Source: Candidatus Cloacimonadota bacterium
GTDB taxonomy: Bacteria; Cloacimonadota; Cloacimonadia; JGIOTU-2
NCBI GenBank assembly: GCA_030628975.1
Contig: DAOVPZ010000011.1
Location: 1-14,897, forward strand
Length of the DNA: 14,897 nucleotides
Direction: 5' to 3'
The notes beneath the pieces were generated by a model. It saw only the letters and a list, made by a program, of their open reading frames with translations. It was not told the origin of the DNA and made no database searches. How positions within the stretch are numbered: position 1 is the first letter of the stretch; each line of letters opens with the position of its first letter. Made by a program: the position numbers and the translations under genes. Below, one piece after another: positions 9,106 to 14,897 of this stretch.

Positions 9106-10076
9106 TTTTTTATAATTTCAATAAGTCTTTTTTCTCGATTGATTGATGAAGTAATTTTTATTATTTGATTCCTACATGTAATTCCAGCTTTCTCATCCGA
9201 ATTCAAAGCCCTATTAATGGCTCTTGTTAAACCATCAACATCACCGACATCAAGCAGCCAACCTGTATTTCCAATAGCTGCTGGAATTCCTCCCACTTTA
9301 GTACCTACAGGTACACACCCACATAACATTGCTTCTCGTAATGTAATAGGTAAAGAATCTATTCTGCTTGGCTGACAATAAACCTTTGCTCTCTGATAAA
9401 ATCTAAGTAAATCTTTATGCGGAACTGCTAAAATTAATTCAATATTTGATGGAATTCTTTCCTTTAAAATATTTATAAAATTGCTTGAAACTCCAACTAT
9501 TTTAAATTTTATATCTGGTAGCAACTTTGCAGCTTCAATAAAAAGATCAATACCTTTCACCTTTATTCTTAATTCACTATCAAGCAATGCAACAGTTATC
9601 ACAGATTTTTCCTTTTTATTACTTCCTGGTTTCCAAAAATTAACATCATAATTAAATTCCATAACTTCTATCTTATTTGAATTACACTTTGATAATTGTA
9701 TTGCAGACTCTTTCAATCCATTTGAAGGTGCAAGGACAAAATCAGCATTTCTGATTGCATACCCAACAATTAATGCCCGCCACCAGCTATTCCAGATTCC
9801 ATAACCAATCACTTTATTCTTTGAAGCATCAAATCCACCAAGTGCTATAATTGTCTTTTTCCCAATAAGTTTTGAAAGAAAAACAATTACACCCGCATGA
9901 ATAGAAGCAAACCAAATAAATGAAACTCTTACATTTGGTAAACATCTCAACATCTTTATCAATCCTTTAAAACCCGGAGAAATTACTCTATATACATTGA
10001 AATGTTTGATTAAAATCTCATAATCTCGTTGTCCAAAAGTTGTATTAAGAGCAGATGCAAATAGAATTGATTTCAT
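9093..10076 (-). CDS. GT4 glycosyltransferase, first gene of the glycan block
   Basis: A GT-B fold glycosyltransferase of family GT4, 327 residues, short but complete. A hydrophobic stretch at 51-69 (VSFIWFASIHAGVIVFLSK) precedes IIALGGFDASKN. LAPSNGLKESA at 115-125 and KGIDLFIEAAKLLPDIKFKIVG (174-195) match the end of the acceptor domain and the start of the donor domain. The C-terminal motif is PSRIDSLPITLREAM, where the first Glu of EX7E is Asp (D240/E248). GGIPAAIGNTGWLLDVGD follows. AGAGAT with an A-run lies upstream of the ATG, a modest ribosome binding site. The gene follows the only substantial gap (151 bases) and is the likely first intact gene of the glycan transcript. Its substrate is unknown. 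Confidence 0.9.
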   Translation of the reverse strand: MKSILFASALNTTFGQRDYEILIKHFNVYRVISPGFKGLIKMLRCLPNVRVSFIWFASIHAGVIVFLSKLIGKKTIIALGGFDASKNKVIGYGIWNSWWRALIVGYAIRNADFVLAPSNGLKESAIQLSKCNSNKIEVMEFNYDVNFWKPGSNKKEKSVITVALLDSELRIKVKGIDLFIEAAKLLPDIKFKIVGVSSNFINILKERIPSNIELILAVPHKDLLRFYQRAKVYCQPSRIDSLPITLREAMLCGCVPVGTKVGGIPAAIGNTGWLLDVGDVDGLTRAINRALNSDEKAGITCRNQIIKITSSINREKRLIEIIKKCQR

Positions 10077-10227
10077 AATTTTTTTATCTCTTTGTTAATC
10101 TCCCATTCTTTTTGAAGTATAAGTTCATTATCTAAAGTAACTTAATCAATGATTGGTTAAAATAAATTTACAATAGGTTTAGATTCTATATATTCTGAAT
10201 TTATGACAACTTCAAGTTCTTTTGTTG
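10073..10227 (-). pseudogene. Possible remnant of a gene 3' end in the gap after transketolase
   Basis: One minus-strand frame across this gap reads like protein but contains in-frame TAA stops at 10157-10159 and 10142-10144. The pieces are ITTKELEVVINSEYIE followed by SKPIVNLF, then PIID, then VTLDNELILQKEWEINKEIKKL. The frame ends in TGA at 10073-10075, overlapping the ATG of the next glycosyltransferase as ATGA, the same junction seen at several other places in the block. No ATG precedes the first piece; the frame is closed by a TAA inside the transketolase 3' end. I read it as the decayed tail of a gene that once stood at the head of the cluster. Chance in AT-rich DNA is a real alternative, and I do not recognise a family. 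Confidence 0.3.
10183..10215 (-). promoter_or_regulatory. Weak sigma70-like promoter candidate ahead of the glycan block
   Basis: On the minus strand TTGAAG (10215-10210) and TATATA (10192-10187) are separated by exactly 17 bases, each matching four of six consensus positions. An overlapping pair, TTGTCA (10209-10204) and TAGAAT (10188-10183), matches five of six each but with a short 15-base spacer. This is the only gap in the long co-directional run able to hold a promoter for the glycan genes. AT-rich DNA gives such matches easily, so this is only a candidate. It would leave a leader of about 100 bases. I see no convincing transketolase terminator in the same gap. Confidence 0.25.
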
Positions 10228-12120
10228 TTATATAAGAAACCTTTTAATTTTATTAGATACAGATTCAGGATCCAATCCTTGCTCTTTATATACTTCTTCA
10301 TTTGAACCAGAAACACCATATTGAGTAACACCAAATTTTATCAATTTACAATTAATTCCATACTCCATCAATTTTGATGTTATGATACAACCTACACCAG
10401 TATTTACATTATGGTCTTCATAAGTAAAGATATAACCAGTTGATGCAGCATCTTTTAAATCATTCTCATTTATTTCTGAAACACATGAAAAATTCCAAAC
10501 TGAGATGATAATTCCTTCACTCTTTAGAATATCATAGACTTTCAAAGCTTTTTCAACCATTATACCAGTAGCAATTATAGTTGCATCATTTCCTGACCGT
10601 AGTTTATAGGCTTTTCCATATTTAAATAAATAATTTTCATTATAAAAAACTTCATTATTTTCATCTAAAATAATTTCAGTTTTGGAACGTCCAAGTGGTA
10701 TGAAAAAGTTACCATTTTCAGAAGCAATATATCTTATAATCTTATCTGTTTGGTTTGCATCCGCAGGAATTATTATTTTGTAATTAAAGAGATTTTGCAT
10801 TAATCCAATATAATCAATACATTGATGAGTTTTGCCATCCTCCCCAACATCCAGACCAACATGAGTTGTTACAAGCTTCAAATTTGTATTATTAATATCG
10901 TTTAATCTTTGTTGGTTATAAGTCTCATCAACTCCAAAAACCCCAAAATCAGAAAAGAAGGTAATAATGCCCTCTTTAGACATTGCTCCAGCAATAACAG
11001 CTGTATTATGCTCTTGAATTCCACCTTGATAAAAGTTGTCGGGATTTTCTTTTGCAAAACTATCTGTGCGAACCGAACCAGTCAAATCACAATCAAAAAC
11101 AGCCAACTCAACATTATTTTTATTAACACGAGCTAAATCTGCCAATGCGTTTCCGAAAGCATTCCGACATGCTATTTTATCTCCCTTTTTATATATTTTA
11201 AAGTTGCCTAAATTTATCTTTGGTTTATCTAATTTTTCAGTTTTCATTTTAGTAAGAGTAAAATTATCTCTCATCTTTCTATACTTTTCTAAATCAAATT
11301 TTAAACCTAATTCTTCCAGAGCTTGTTTACATTGAGAATCAGTTAGAGCTTTACCATGAAATTCTTCGTTATTCTCCATAAAAGAAATGCCTTTGCCCAT
11401 TATGGTATTTGATAAGATTGCAATAGGAGAATTTTTATTTGAGTTTGCTTCATCTAATGCAGAAAATATCTGTTGGAAATCGTGACCATCAATTTCAATA
11501 ACTCGCCATCCATCAGATAGAAAGTTCTCTTTGATATTTTGGGGCATTATGAAGGAAATATTACCACAAATTTGCAATTTATTATAGTCAATTAACACAG
11601 TAATATTGTTTAGTCCATATTTTATTGCAAATCTTCGAGCTTCGGAAACTTGTCCTTTCTGCTGCTCTCCATCTCCCATAACTACATAAACATTGTATTT
11701 CAAACCTTTTTGTTTTCCTGCTAAAGCAAAACCGCATCCTGCAGAAAGTCCCTGTCCTAAATTACCAGTTGCCCATTCAATTCCTGGAATAGATGGTTCT
11801 ACATGTCCCTCAAATATGCTACCAGCTTTTCTGAAATAAGCAATTGCTTCATCAATATTAAAAAAACCTAATCTACCAAGCACAGAATAAATACCCGGTG
11901 CAGTATGACCGTGACTGATAACAATTCTATCACGGTTTATATTTTTAAGATTTTGCTTTGAAATATTTGCATAATGATACAAAGAAAGATACAAATCTAA
12001 CGATGACATTGAACCACCAGGATGGCCACTCCGGGCCAAAGTAGTCATTTTGAGTATATCTCCCCTGCAAATCCTGCTTAATTCTAATAAGTATCTAAAA
12101 TCAATAGCTTTTTTAATCAT
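10228..12120 (-). CDS. tkt: Transketolase
   Basis: A thiamine-diphosphate enzyme moving two-carbon ketol units in the non-oxidative pentose phosphate pathway; cytoplasmic. At 630 residues it is a single-chain transketolase. Visible marks are SGHPGG (31-36), SHGHTAPGIY (69-78), the cofactor motif beginning GDGEQQKGQ (149-157) and closing at IDYNKLQ (177-183), and the presumed catalytic Glu E370 in GGIQEHN. The pyrimidine domain shows FFSDFGVFGVDE (388-399) and H433 in GKTHQ, and a C-terminal domain starts near residue 500. Together they exclude a split two-gene form; DXS is less likely because the gene lacks its usual isoprenoid neighbours and length. The ATG follows the RNase PH stop by 1 base, with GAAGAA upstream as a weak ribosome binding site. 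Besides central metabolism it could feed pentose or heptose precursors to the glycan cluster downstream, an inference. Confidence 0.95.
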   Translation of the reverse strand: MIKKAIDFRYLLELSRICRGDILKMTTLARSGHPGGSMSSLDLYLSLYHYANISKQNLKNINRDRIVISHGHTAPGIYSVLGRLGFFNIDEAIAYFRKAGSIFEGHVEPSIPGIEWATGNLGQGLSAGCGFALAGKQKGLKYNVYVVMGDGEQQKGQVSEARRFAIKYGLNNITVLIDYNKLQICGNISFIMPQNIKENFLSDGWRVIEIDGHDFQQIFSALDEANSNKNSPIAILSNTIMGKGISFMENNEEFHGKALTDSQCKQALEELGLKFDLEKYRKMRDNFTLTKMKTEKLDKPKINLGNFKIYKKGDKIACRNAFGNALADLARVNKNNVELAVFDCDLTGSVRTDSFAKENPDNFYQGGIQEHNTAVIAGAMSKEGIITFFSDFGVFGVDETYNQQRLNDINNTNLKLVTTHVGLDVGEDGKTHQCIDYIGLMQNLFNYKIIIPADANQTDKIIRYIASENGNFFIPLGRSKTEIILDENNEVFYNENYLFKYGKAYKLRSGNDATIIATGIMVEKALKVYDILKSEGIIISVWNFSCVSEINENDLKDAASTGYIFTYEDHNVNTGVGCIITSKLMEYGINCKLIKFGVTQYGVSGSNEEVYKEQGLDPESVSNKIKRFLI

Positions 12121-12121
12121 A

Positions 12122-12862
12122 TTAGACTAATTCTTCAAAAACCAACTGTTTCAGTATACCAATTATGTATTTAATTCCATCATCAGCAAGTTTAAGCATT
12201 TCCATTAATTGAGAATCTGAAAATGCTCTATGCTCGCTTGCTCCCTGAATTTCAATATAATTACCATCTTCATCCTTTACAATATTCATATCCACTTCAG
12301 CAATTAGATCCTCATTAAAATTTAAATCAAGAAGAGCATTACCTTCAACAATACCAACACTAACTGCACCTAAAAACTTATTTAAAGGAAATTCATGGAT
12401 TTTCTTTTCTTTTTTCATTTTTGTAAAAGCATCATAAAGAGCAATAAAACATCCATTTATAGCAGCAGTTCTCGTGCCCCCATCTGCTTGTATTACATCA
12501 CAATCTAAATATATAGTTCTATCAGGAAATAAAGTAAGATCAGTAACAGCTCTTAATGAACGACCAATTAATCTTTGAATTTCCTGACTTCTTCCTTTTA
12601 TTATTCCCTGATATCTATCGCGAATTATCCTTTTCTTGGCACTTCTTGGAAGCATATCATATTCAGCAGTTATCCATCCCTGATTCTTGCCTTCTTCTCG
12701 TAAAAAATGTGGAAGTTTATACTCAACAGAAGCTGAACAAATAACCTTTGTATTACCCATTTCAATAAGAACAGAACCTTCAGGATCACGCAAATAATTC
12801 CTTATAATTTTTATATTACGAAGTTCATCTGGTTTTCTACTATCCCTTCTCCGGTAACTCAT
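12122..12862 (-). CDS. rph: Ribonuclease PH
   Basis: A phosphorolytic 3'-to-5' exoribonuclease that trims the 3' ends of tRNA precursors and other RNAs, normally as a hexamer in the cytoplasm. With the start at 12862 it has 246 residues, the usual family length. It begins MSYRRRDSRKPDELR, like family N-termini. Family motifs are GNTKVICSASVE (36-47), QGWITAEYDMLPRS (61-74), GRSQEIQRLIGRSLRA (90-105), the phosphate-binding DGGTRTA (127-133, R131) and DLNFNEDLIAEVDMN (179-193, E184, D185, D191). An upstream in-frame ATG at 12904 would add 14 basic residues not typical of the family. The chosen start has AAGGA eight bases upstream, inside the end of the YihY-like gene (23-base overlap). It is probably cotranscribed with the membrane protein and transketolase. 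Confidence 0.96.
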   Translation of the reverse strand: MSYRRRDSRKPDELRNIKIIRNYLRDPEGSVLIEMGNTKVICSASVEYKLPHFLREEGKNQGWITAEYDMLPRSAKKRIIRDRYQGIIKGRSQEIQRLIGRSLRAVTDLTLFPDRTIYLDCDVIQADGGTRTAAINGCFIALYDAFTKMKKEKKIHEFPLNKFLGAVSVGIVEGNALLDLNFNEDLIAEVDMNIVKDEDGNYIEIQGASEHRAFSDSQLMEMLKLADDGIKYIIGILKQLVFEELV

Positions 12863-13871
12863 TATTTTTTTCCTTATCTTTATCGTTAGATTCTTTGTAT
12901 TCAATTATCCCTTTTATTAATTTTAATAGGTTTGCTTTATTAATACCTTTATCAGAAATTTTTAGTTCTTTCAATGTTTTCGATAGATTATTATTTAAAC
13001 CTTGTTCAATGGTCAACTTAAAAGTAATTTTACCTTGATTCTCTTTTTCATTTACTTTCATTGGTTTAAATCCTGAGTAATATGAAACTATCTCCATACC
13101 AAAAAGGATAGCTAACCAGTTAAAATACAGCCAGATCATAAAAATTGGGAAAGAACCAAGAGCACCGTAAACAGAACGAATATTGGTTAAATTAGCTATA
13201 TACCAATCAAAACCAAACTTAAGAATAATCCATATTATACTTGTAAATGCTGCACCAATTAGTGCATGTATTGCCTTGGGGTGAATAAAAGTAACAAATT
13301 TATATATTACAAAAAGGAGTAAATAAATGCCAAAATATGGTGTAATTTTAATAAATACTGCTAAATTAGTTACTTTACTAATCACTGGAACAGATGTTGT
13401 AAAAAGAAGTGCAGCTACAACTATTAATCCCCCAATGATTGCAGCTACAAATCTTTCAAAATCTCTTAATAATGAGGTATTCTTCCTATGATAAACCTTA
13501 AGTATCTTTTCAAATGTATTTGAAATAGATTTAAATAGGAAAAAAGAGGTAACTAAAAGTAAGATAAAACCAATAACATCAAGACCAAATCTTCTTTCTA
13601 AAAGTTGATTGAATACTGTTCTCATTGCCTCAGCAGAGGTTGGCATAAAAGTTTTAAAAATAAATCCAATGATTGCTTCACGAATTTTTACTACTGTAAT
13701 ATCAGGAGTAAACAGGAAAACTACCATCACAAATGGAATGAATCCAAGAAAGGTAATATATGCTAAAGATGAAGCGCGAAGATAACATTGGTCTGCAACA
13801 AATCTGGAATAAATCAGCTTTATGCTCTTAATAAACTTCATCATATTATTTTTCAATTCACTATTATCCAT
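12840..13871 (-). CDS. YihY/BrkB family inner membrane protein
   Basis: A 343-residue membrane protein of the YihY/virulence-factor BrkB family. The family's function is unsettled; the old view of BrkB as an RNase was a misassignment and transport has been proposed. Six hydrophobic segments are visible at about 36-56, 98-118, 141-161, 177-195, 203-223 and 240-262. The family signature is clear at YGALGSFPIFMIWLYFNWLAILFG (235-258), and LRASSLAYITFLGFIPF (31-47) matches the conserved first helix. After residue 270 comes a hydrophilic charged tail of about 70 residues, probably cytoplasmic. No strong ribosome binding site precedes the ATG, and Met10 or Met11 could be alternatives. It overlaps the start of RNase PH by 23 bases. 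Some bacteria fuse or pair this family with RNase-related genes, so the adjacency is worth noting but may be operon chance. Confidence 0.92.
   Translation of the reverse strand: MDNSELKNNMMKFIKSIKLIYSRFVADQCYLRASSLAYITFLGFIPFVMVVFLFTPDITVVKIREAIIGFIFKTFMPTSAEAMRTVFNQLLERRFGLDVIGFILLLVTSFFLFKSISNTFEKILKVYHRKNTSLLRDFERFVAAIIGGLIVVAALLFTTSVPVISKVTNLAVFIKITPYFGIYLLLFVIYKFVTFIHPKAIHALIGAAFTSIIWIILKFGFDWYIANLTNIRSVYGALGSFPIFMIWLYFNWLAILFGMEIVSYYSGFKPMKVNEKENQGKITFKLTIEQGLNNNLSKTLKELKISDKGINKANLLKLIKGIIEYKESNDKDKEKNNELPEKG
12871..12875 (-). promoter_or_regulatory. Ribosome binding site fixing the RNase PH start
   Basis: AAGGA on the minus strand, followed by eight A/T bases and the ATG at 12862-12860. 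It lies within the coding sequence of the upstream membrane protein. It is one of the clearest Shine-Dalgarno sequences in the window and decides the start of rph against the longer reading frame from 12904. Confidence 0.8.
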
Positions 13872-13898
13872 GAATTTAATACTTTTTAATAATGCTTT

Positions 13899-13915
13899 AG
13901 CTCCGAATAGGAGTT
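13899..13915. repeat. Compact REP-like hairpin overlapping the toxin stop codon
   Basis: The 17-base sequence AGCTCCGAATAGGAGTT forms AGCTCC / GGAGTT around a 5-base loop. Read as plus-strand RNA it pairs over six positions (one G-U); on the minus strand the stem keeps only four continuous pairs plus an end pair. It is GC-richer than its surroundings, sits in the 42-base gap after the toxin gene and overlaps its TAA. No U-run follows on the minus strand, so it is a poor intrinsic terminator. It resembles the small palindromes that RAYT-type transposases scatter between genes. One copy only is seen here, so the repeat status is unproven. Confidence 0.4.
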
Positions 13916-14300
13916 ATCCAAGTGCTTTATCTATTTCTTTAATAATAAAAAAGATATCAGGTATTTTCATAATTTCTCGTACCGAATTATCCTCATAATG
14001 AACATGATGTGGTGAATTAGGAAGATTAGGATAATGTGGTGCATTATCCCATCGGCGTTTTAGATTTCCATTTGCATCTTGCCAGTGAAAGCTATATTTT
14101 AACAAAGATATATGTTTATCTGATTCGCTTACATACTCAAATAATTCAAGTGTTCCGCCATCAATTAAGACCGCTTTGACTCTTAACTTGCCATCTGAAA
14201 GAGCAATTTCCTGTCGTATAATATTATAAGAAATAACAATTGGACTATTGATAAGCGTAGCTTCAACACCATCAAAGTAATCTCTTATGATTTGATTCAT
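13914..14300 (-). CDS. TumE-family (DUF6516) toxin of a toxin-antitoxin pair
   Basis: A 128-residue small protein with the hallmark region of the TumE/DUF6516 toxin family: an N-terminal beta-rich half (IVISYNIIRQ, LRVKAVLIDGGTLELFEYV at 39-57) followed by LKYSFHWQDANGNLKRRWD (67-85), NAPHYPNLPNSPHH (86-99) and HVHYED. The clustered Trp, Arg, Asp and His residues would form the active or RNA-binding site. The family is annotated as a toxin component; its exact mechanism is not something I can read here. The ATG overlaps the stop of the small upstream gene as ATGA, a classic coupled arrangement. No frameshift or missing hallmark residue is seen, so it appears intact. A housekeeping role is less likely. 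Confidence 0.8.
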   Translation of the reverse strand: MNQIIRDYFDGVEATLINSPIVISYNIIRQEIALSDGKLRVKAVLIDGGTLELFEYVSESDKHISLLKYSFHWQDANGNLKRRWDNAPHYPNLPNSPHHVHYEDNSVREIMKIPDIFFIIKEIDKALG

Positions 14301-14620
14301 TGAATACTTTCTTTTTTCAATAATAACAGTTGTTTTTCCGCATTATTTAACATTTCCACCGTAGATGCCCATTCAATAAAGTCCATATTATCACCCATTT
14401 TACCCTTTTCATATCGATTATAGAAATTATCTGAATTCATACCATATATATCTTCAAATTTTTCAAGCTGGTCTGTCAGTCGTGCTTTGAGTTCAAGCAA
14501 ACGACTAATTTCATAGGTCAATAATTTATCAATAGCTGTATCTAATACATTATCAACAGCTGAACTATTAAGAGAAAGATATTTTTCAAGTCGTCTTACT
14601 TTTTCAAGTGTGTTTTTCAT
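14297..14620 (-). CDS. Putative antitoxin partner of the TumE-family toxin
   Basis: A 107-residue, almost entirely helical, charged protein. Residues 3-55 look like a coiled coil (leucines spaced by three or four, LLELKARLTDQLEKFED). Then comes YGMNSDNFYNRYEKGKMGD (59-77) and DFIEWAS (80-86), a pattern I associate with the small upstream partners of TumE-like and related toxin genes, and a last helix LNNAEKQLLLLKK. No helix-turn-helix or ribbon-helix-helix motif is obvious, so autoregulation by direct DNA binding is not evident. The gene has the best ribosome binding site in the window (GAGGT, eight bases before the ATG) and overlaps the toxin by four bases. Better translation of the antitoxin than the toxin would suit a TA module. 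The antitoxin role is inferred from position and pattern. Confidence 0.7.
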   Translation of the reverse strand: MKNTLEKVRRLEKYLSLNSSAVDNVLDTAIDKLLTYEISRLLELKARLTDQLEKFEDIYGMNSDNFYNRYEKGKMGDNMDFIEWASTVEMLNNAEKQLLLLKKESIQ

Positions 14621-14628
14621 CTTGTCTT

Positions 14629-14633
14629 ACCTC
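14629..14633 (-). promoter_or_regulatory. Strong ribosome binding site of the putative antitoxin
   Basis: GAGGT on the minus strand, eight bases upstream of the ATG at 14620-14618. It is stronger than the sites of nearly all other genes in the window and supports this start. The toxin start has no comparable site and relies on the ATGA overlap. Confidence 0.75.
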
Positions 14634-14653
14634 ATAAATTTATTTTAATTGAT

Positions 14654-14687
14654 TAACCTGCCACGAGTTATCGGGATAGGTAGGTTA
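14654..14687 (-). terminator. Imperfect inverted repeat between the ABC permease and the toxin module
   Basis: TAACCTGCC (14654-14662) and GGTAGGTTA (14679-14687) pair over nine positions with one mismatch around a 16-base loop. It lies in the 120-base gap after the permease stop and before the antitoxin. On the minus strand it is followed by TTAATCAATTAAAA rather than a clean T-run, so it is at best a weak terminator or an operator-like site for the TA module. Confidence 0.35.
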
Positions 14688-14740
14688 GCTTCCCTTTTAT
14701 GGAAACCAAAGGATTATCTGCAATTTTATATTTTGTTGTA

Positions 14741-14897
14741 TTATTCATATCGTAAAATCTTTATCGGGTCAGAACGGCTTGCATTGATTGCAGGAAAAAT
14801 TCCAGCAAATAATCCAACTCCAAATGCCAGAATTATCGCTATCAAAATCATTTGAAAATTTGCTGCTGTAGGTGATTGCAAAAATTTTCCTAAAACA
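14741..14897 (-). CDS. ABC transporter permease, FtsX/MacB type, C-terminal fragment
   Basis: The last 51 codons of a permease whose 5' part lies beyond the right edge. The visible end contains a transmembrane helix (MILIAIILAFGVGLFAGIFPA, split at the Gly-rich turn) followed by FPAINASRSDPIKILRYE and a TAA. That Pro-Ala-x-x-Ala-Ser-Arg-x-Asp-Pro-Ile ending and the terminal RYE are typical of FtsX-domain permeases of MacB-, LolE- or SalY-type transporters. These couple a cytoplasmic ATPase to efflux, lipoprotein transfer or mechanical signalling. The ATPase and periplasmic domain are not in view, so the subtype is open. The gene runs in the same direction as its neighbours and is separated from the toxin module by about 120 bases. 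Confidence 0.85.
   Translation of the reverse strand, partial: VLGKFLQSPTAANFQMILIAIILAFGVGLFAGIFPAINASRSDPIKILRYE

Noticed and set aside
10145..10156. Short palindrome AATCAATGATT in the gap after transketolase
   Set aside because: Five-base arms of A/T-rich DNA without a T-run or a second copy; not enough for an operator or terminator call.
11036..11335. Plus-strand open frame of 99 codons
   Set aside because: Fully inside transketolase in antisense, with no ribosome binding site or family features.
1..14897. Search by eye for tRNA, rRNA, CRISPR arrays, insertion sequences and phage genes
   Set aside because: Nearly all sequence is covered by protein genes and I saw no cloverleaf, evenly spaced repeats, transposase or integrase.

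Overview
The window is a strongly AT-rich bacterial segment in which every gene I can support lies on the minus strand, so it is read from right to left. A WecA/MraY-type sugar-phosphate transferase, a Wzx-type flippase, an FtsX-type permease and RNase PH together point to a bacterium, probably with a Gram-negative envelope. The base composition and gene style would fit an uncultivated low-GC lineage, for example of the FCB superphylum (Cloacimonadota- or Ignavibacteria-like). That placement is a guess, because the window has no rRNA or other marker gene.

Right end (14897 to about 13900): the last 51 codons of an FtsX/MacB-type ABC transporter permease, a short gap with a small inverted repeat, then a two-gene module. 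The module encodes a 107-residue helical protein and a TumE-family (DUF6516) toxin overlapping by ATGA, so it looks like an antitoxin-toxin pair. A compact GC-richer hairpin overlaps the toxin stop codon.

Housekeeping block (13871 to 10228): a YihY/BrkB-type six-helix membrane protein, RNase PH (true start inside the end of the membrane-protein gene, marked by a good ribosome binding site) and a full-length transketolase. The three genes are packed with a 23-base overlap and a 1-base gap.

Gap (10227 to 10077): the only substantial non-genic stretch. It carries a weak promoter-like pair and a coding-looking frame broken by two in-frame TAA stops. That frame ends in an ATGA overlap with the next gene, so it may be the tail of a decayed gene.

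Glycan block (10076 to 1, continuing off the left edge): nine tightly packed genes for a lipid-linked surface polysaccharide. In transcription order they are a GT4 glycosyltransferase, a Wzx-like flippase, a three-part protein with a ThuA/amidotransferase-like N-terminus and a NodB-type deacetylase domain, two more GT4 enzymes, then a GT4 / GT2 / GT4 trio whose outer members are close paralogues, and finally a WecA/TagO-type polyprenyl-phosphate sugar-phosphate transferase cut by the window edge. Together they would load the first sugar on a polyprenyl carrier, extend the repeat unit, trim an acyl group and flip the product to the outer face. No Wzy polymerase, ligase, chain-length regulator or nucleotide-sugar pathway gene is in the window; these may lie further left.

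I found no tRNA, rRNA, CRISPR array, insertion sequence or phage gene. Nothing here is clearly a new class of system. The best leads are the toxin pair with its hairpin, the amidotransferase-like/NodB fusion, the duplicated glycosyltransferases around a GT2 gene and the possible gene remnant.
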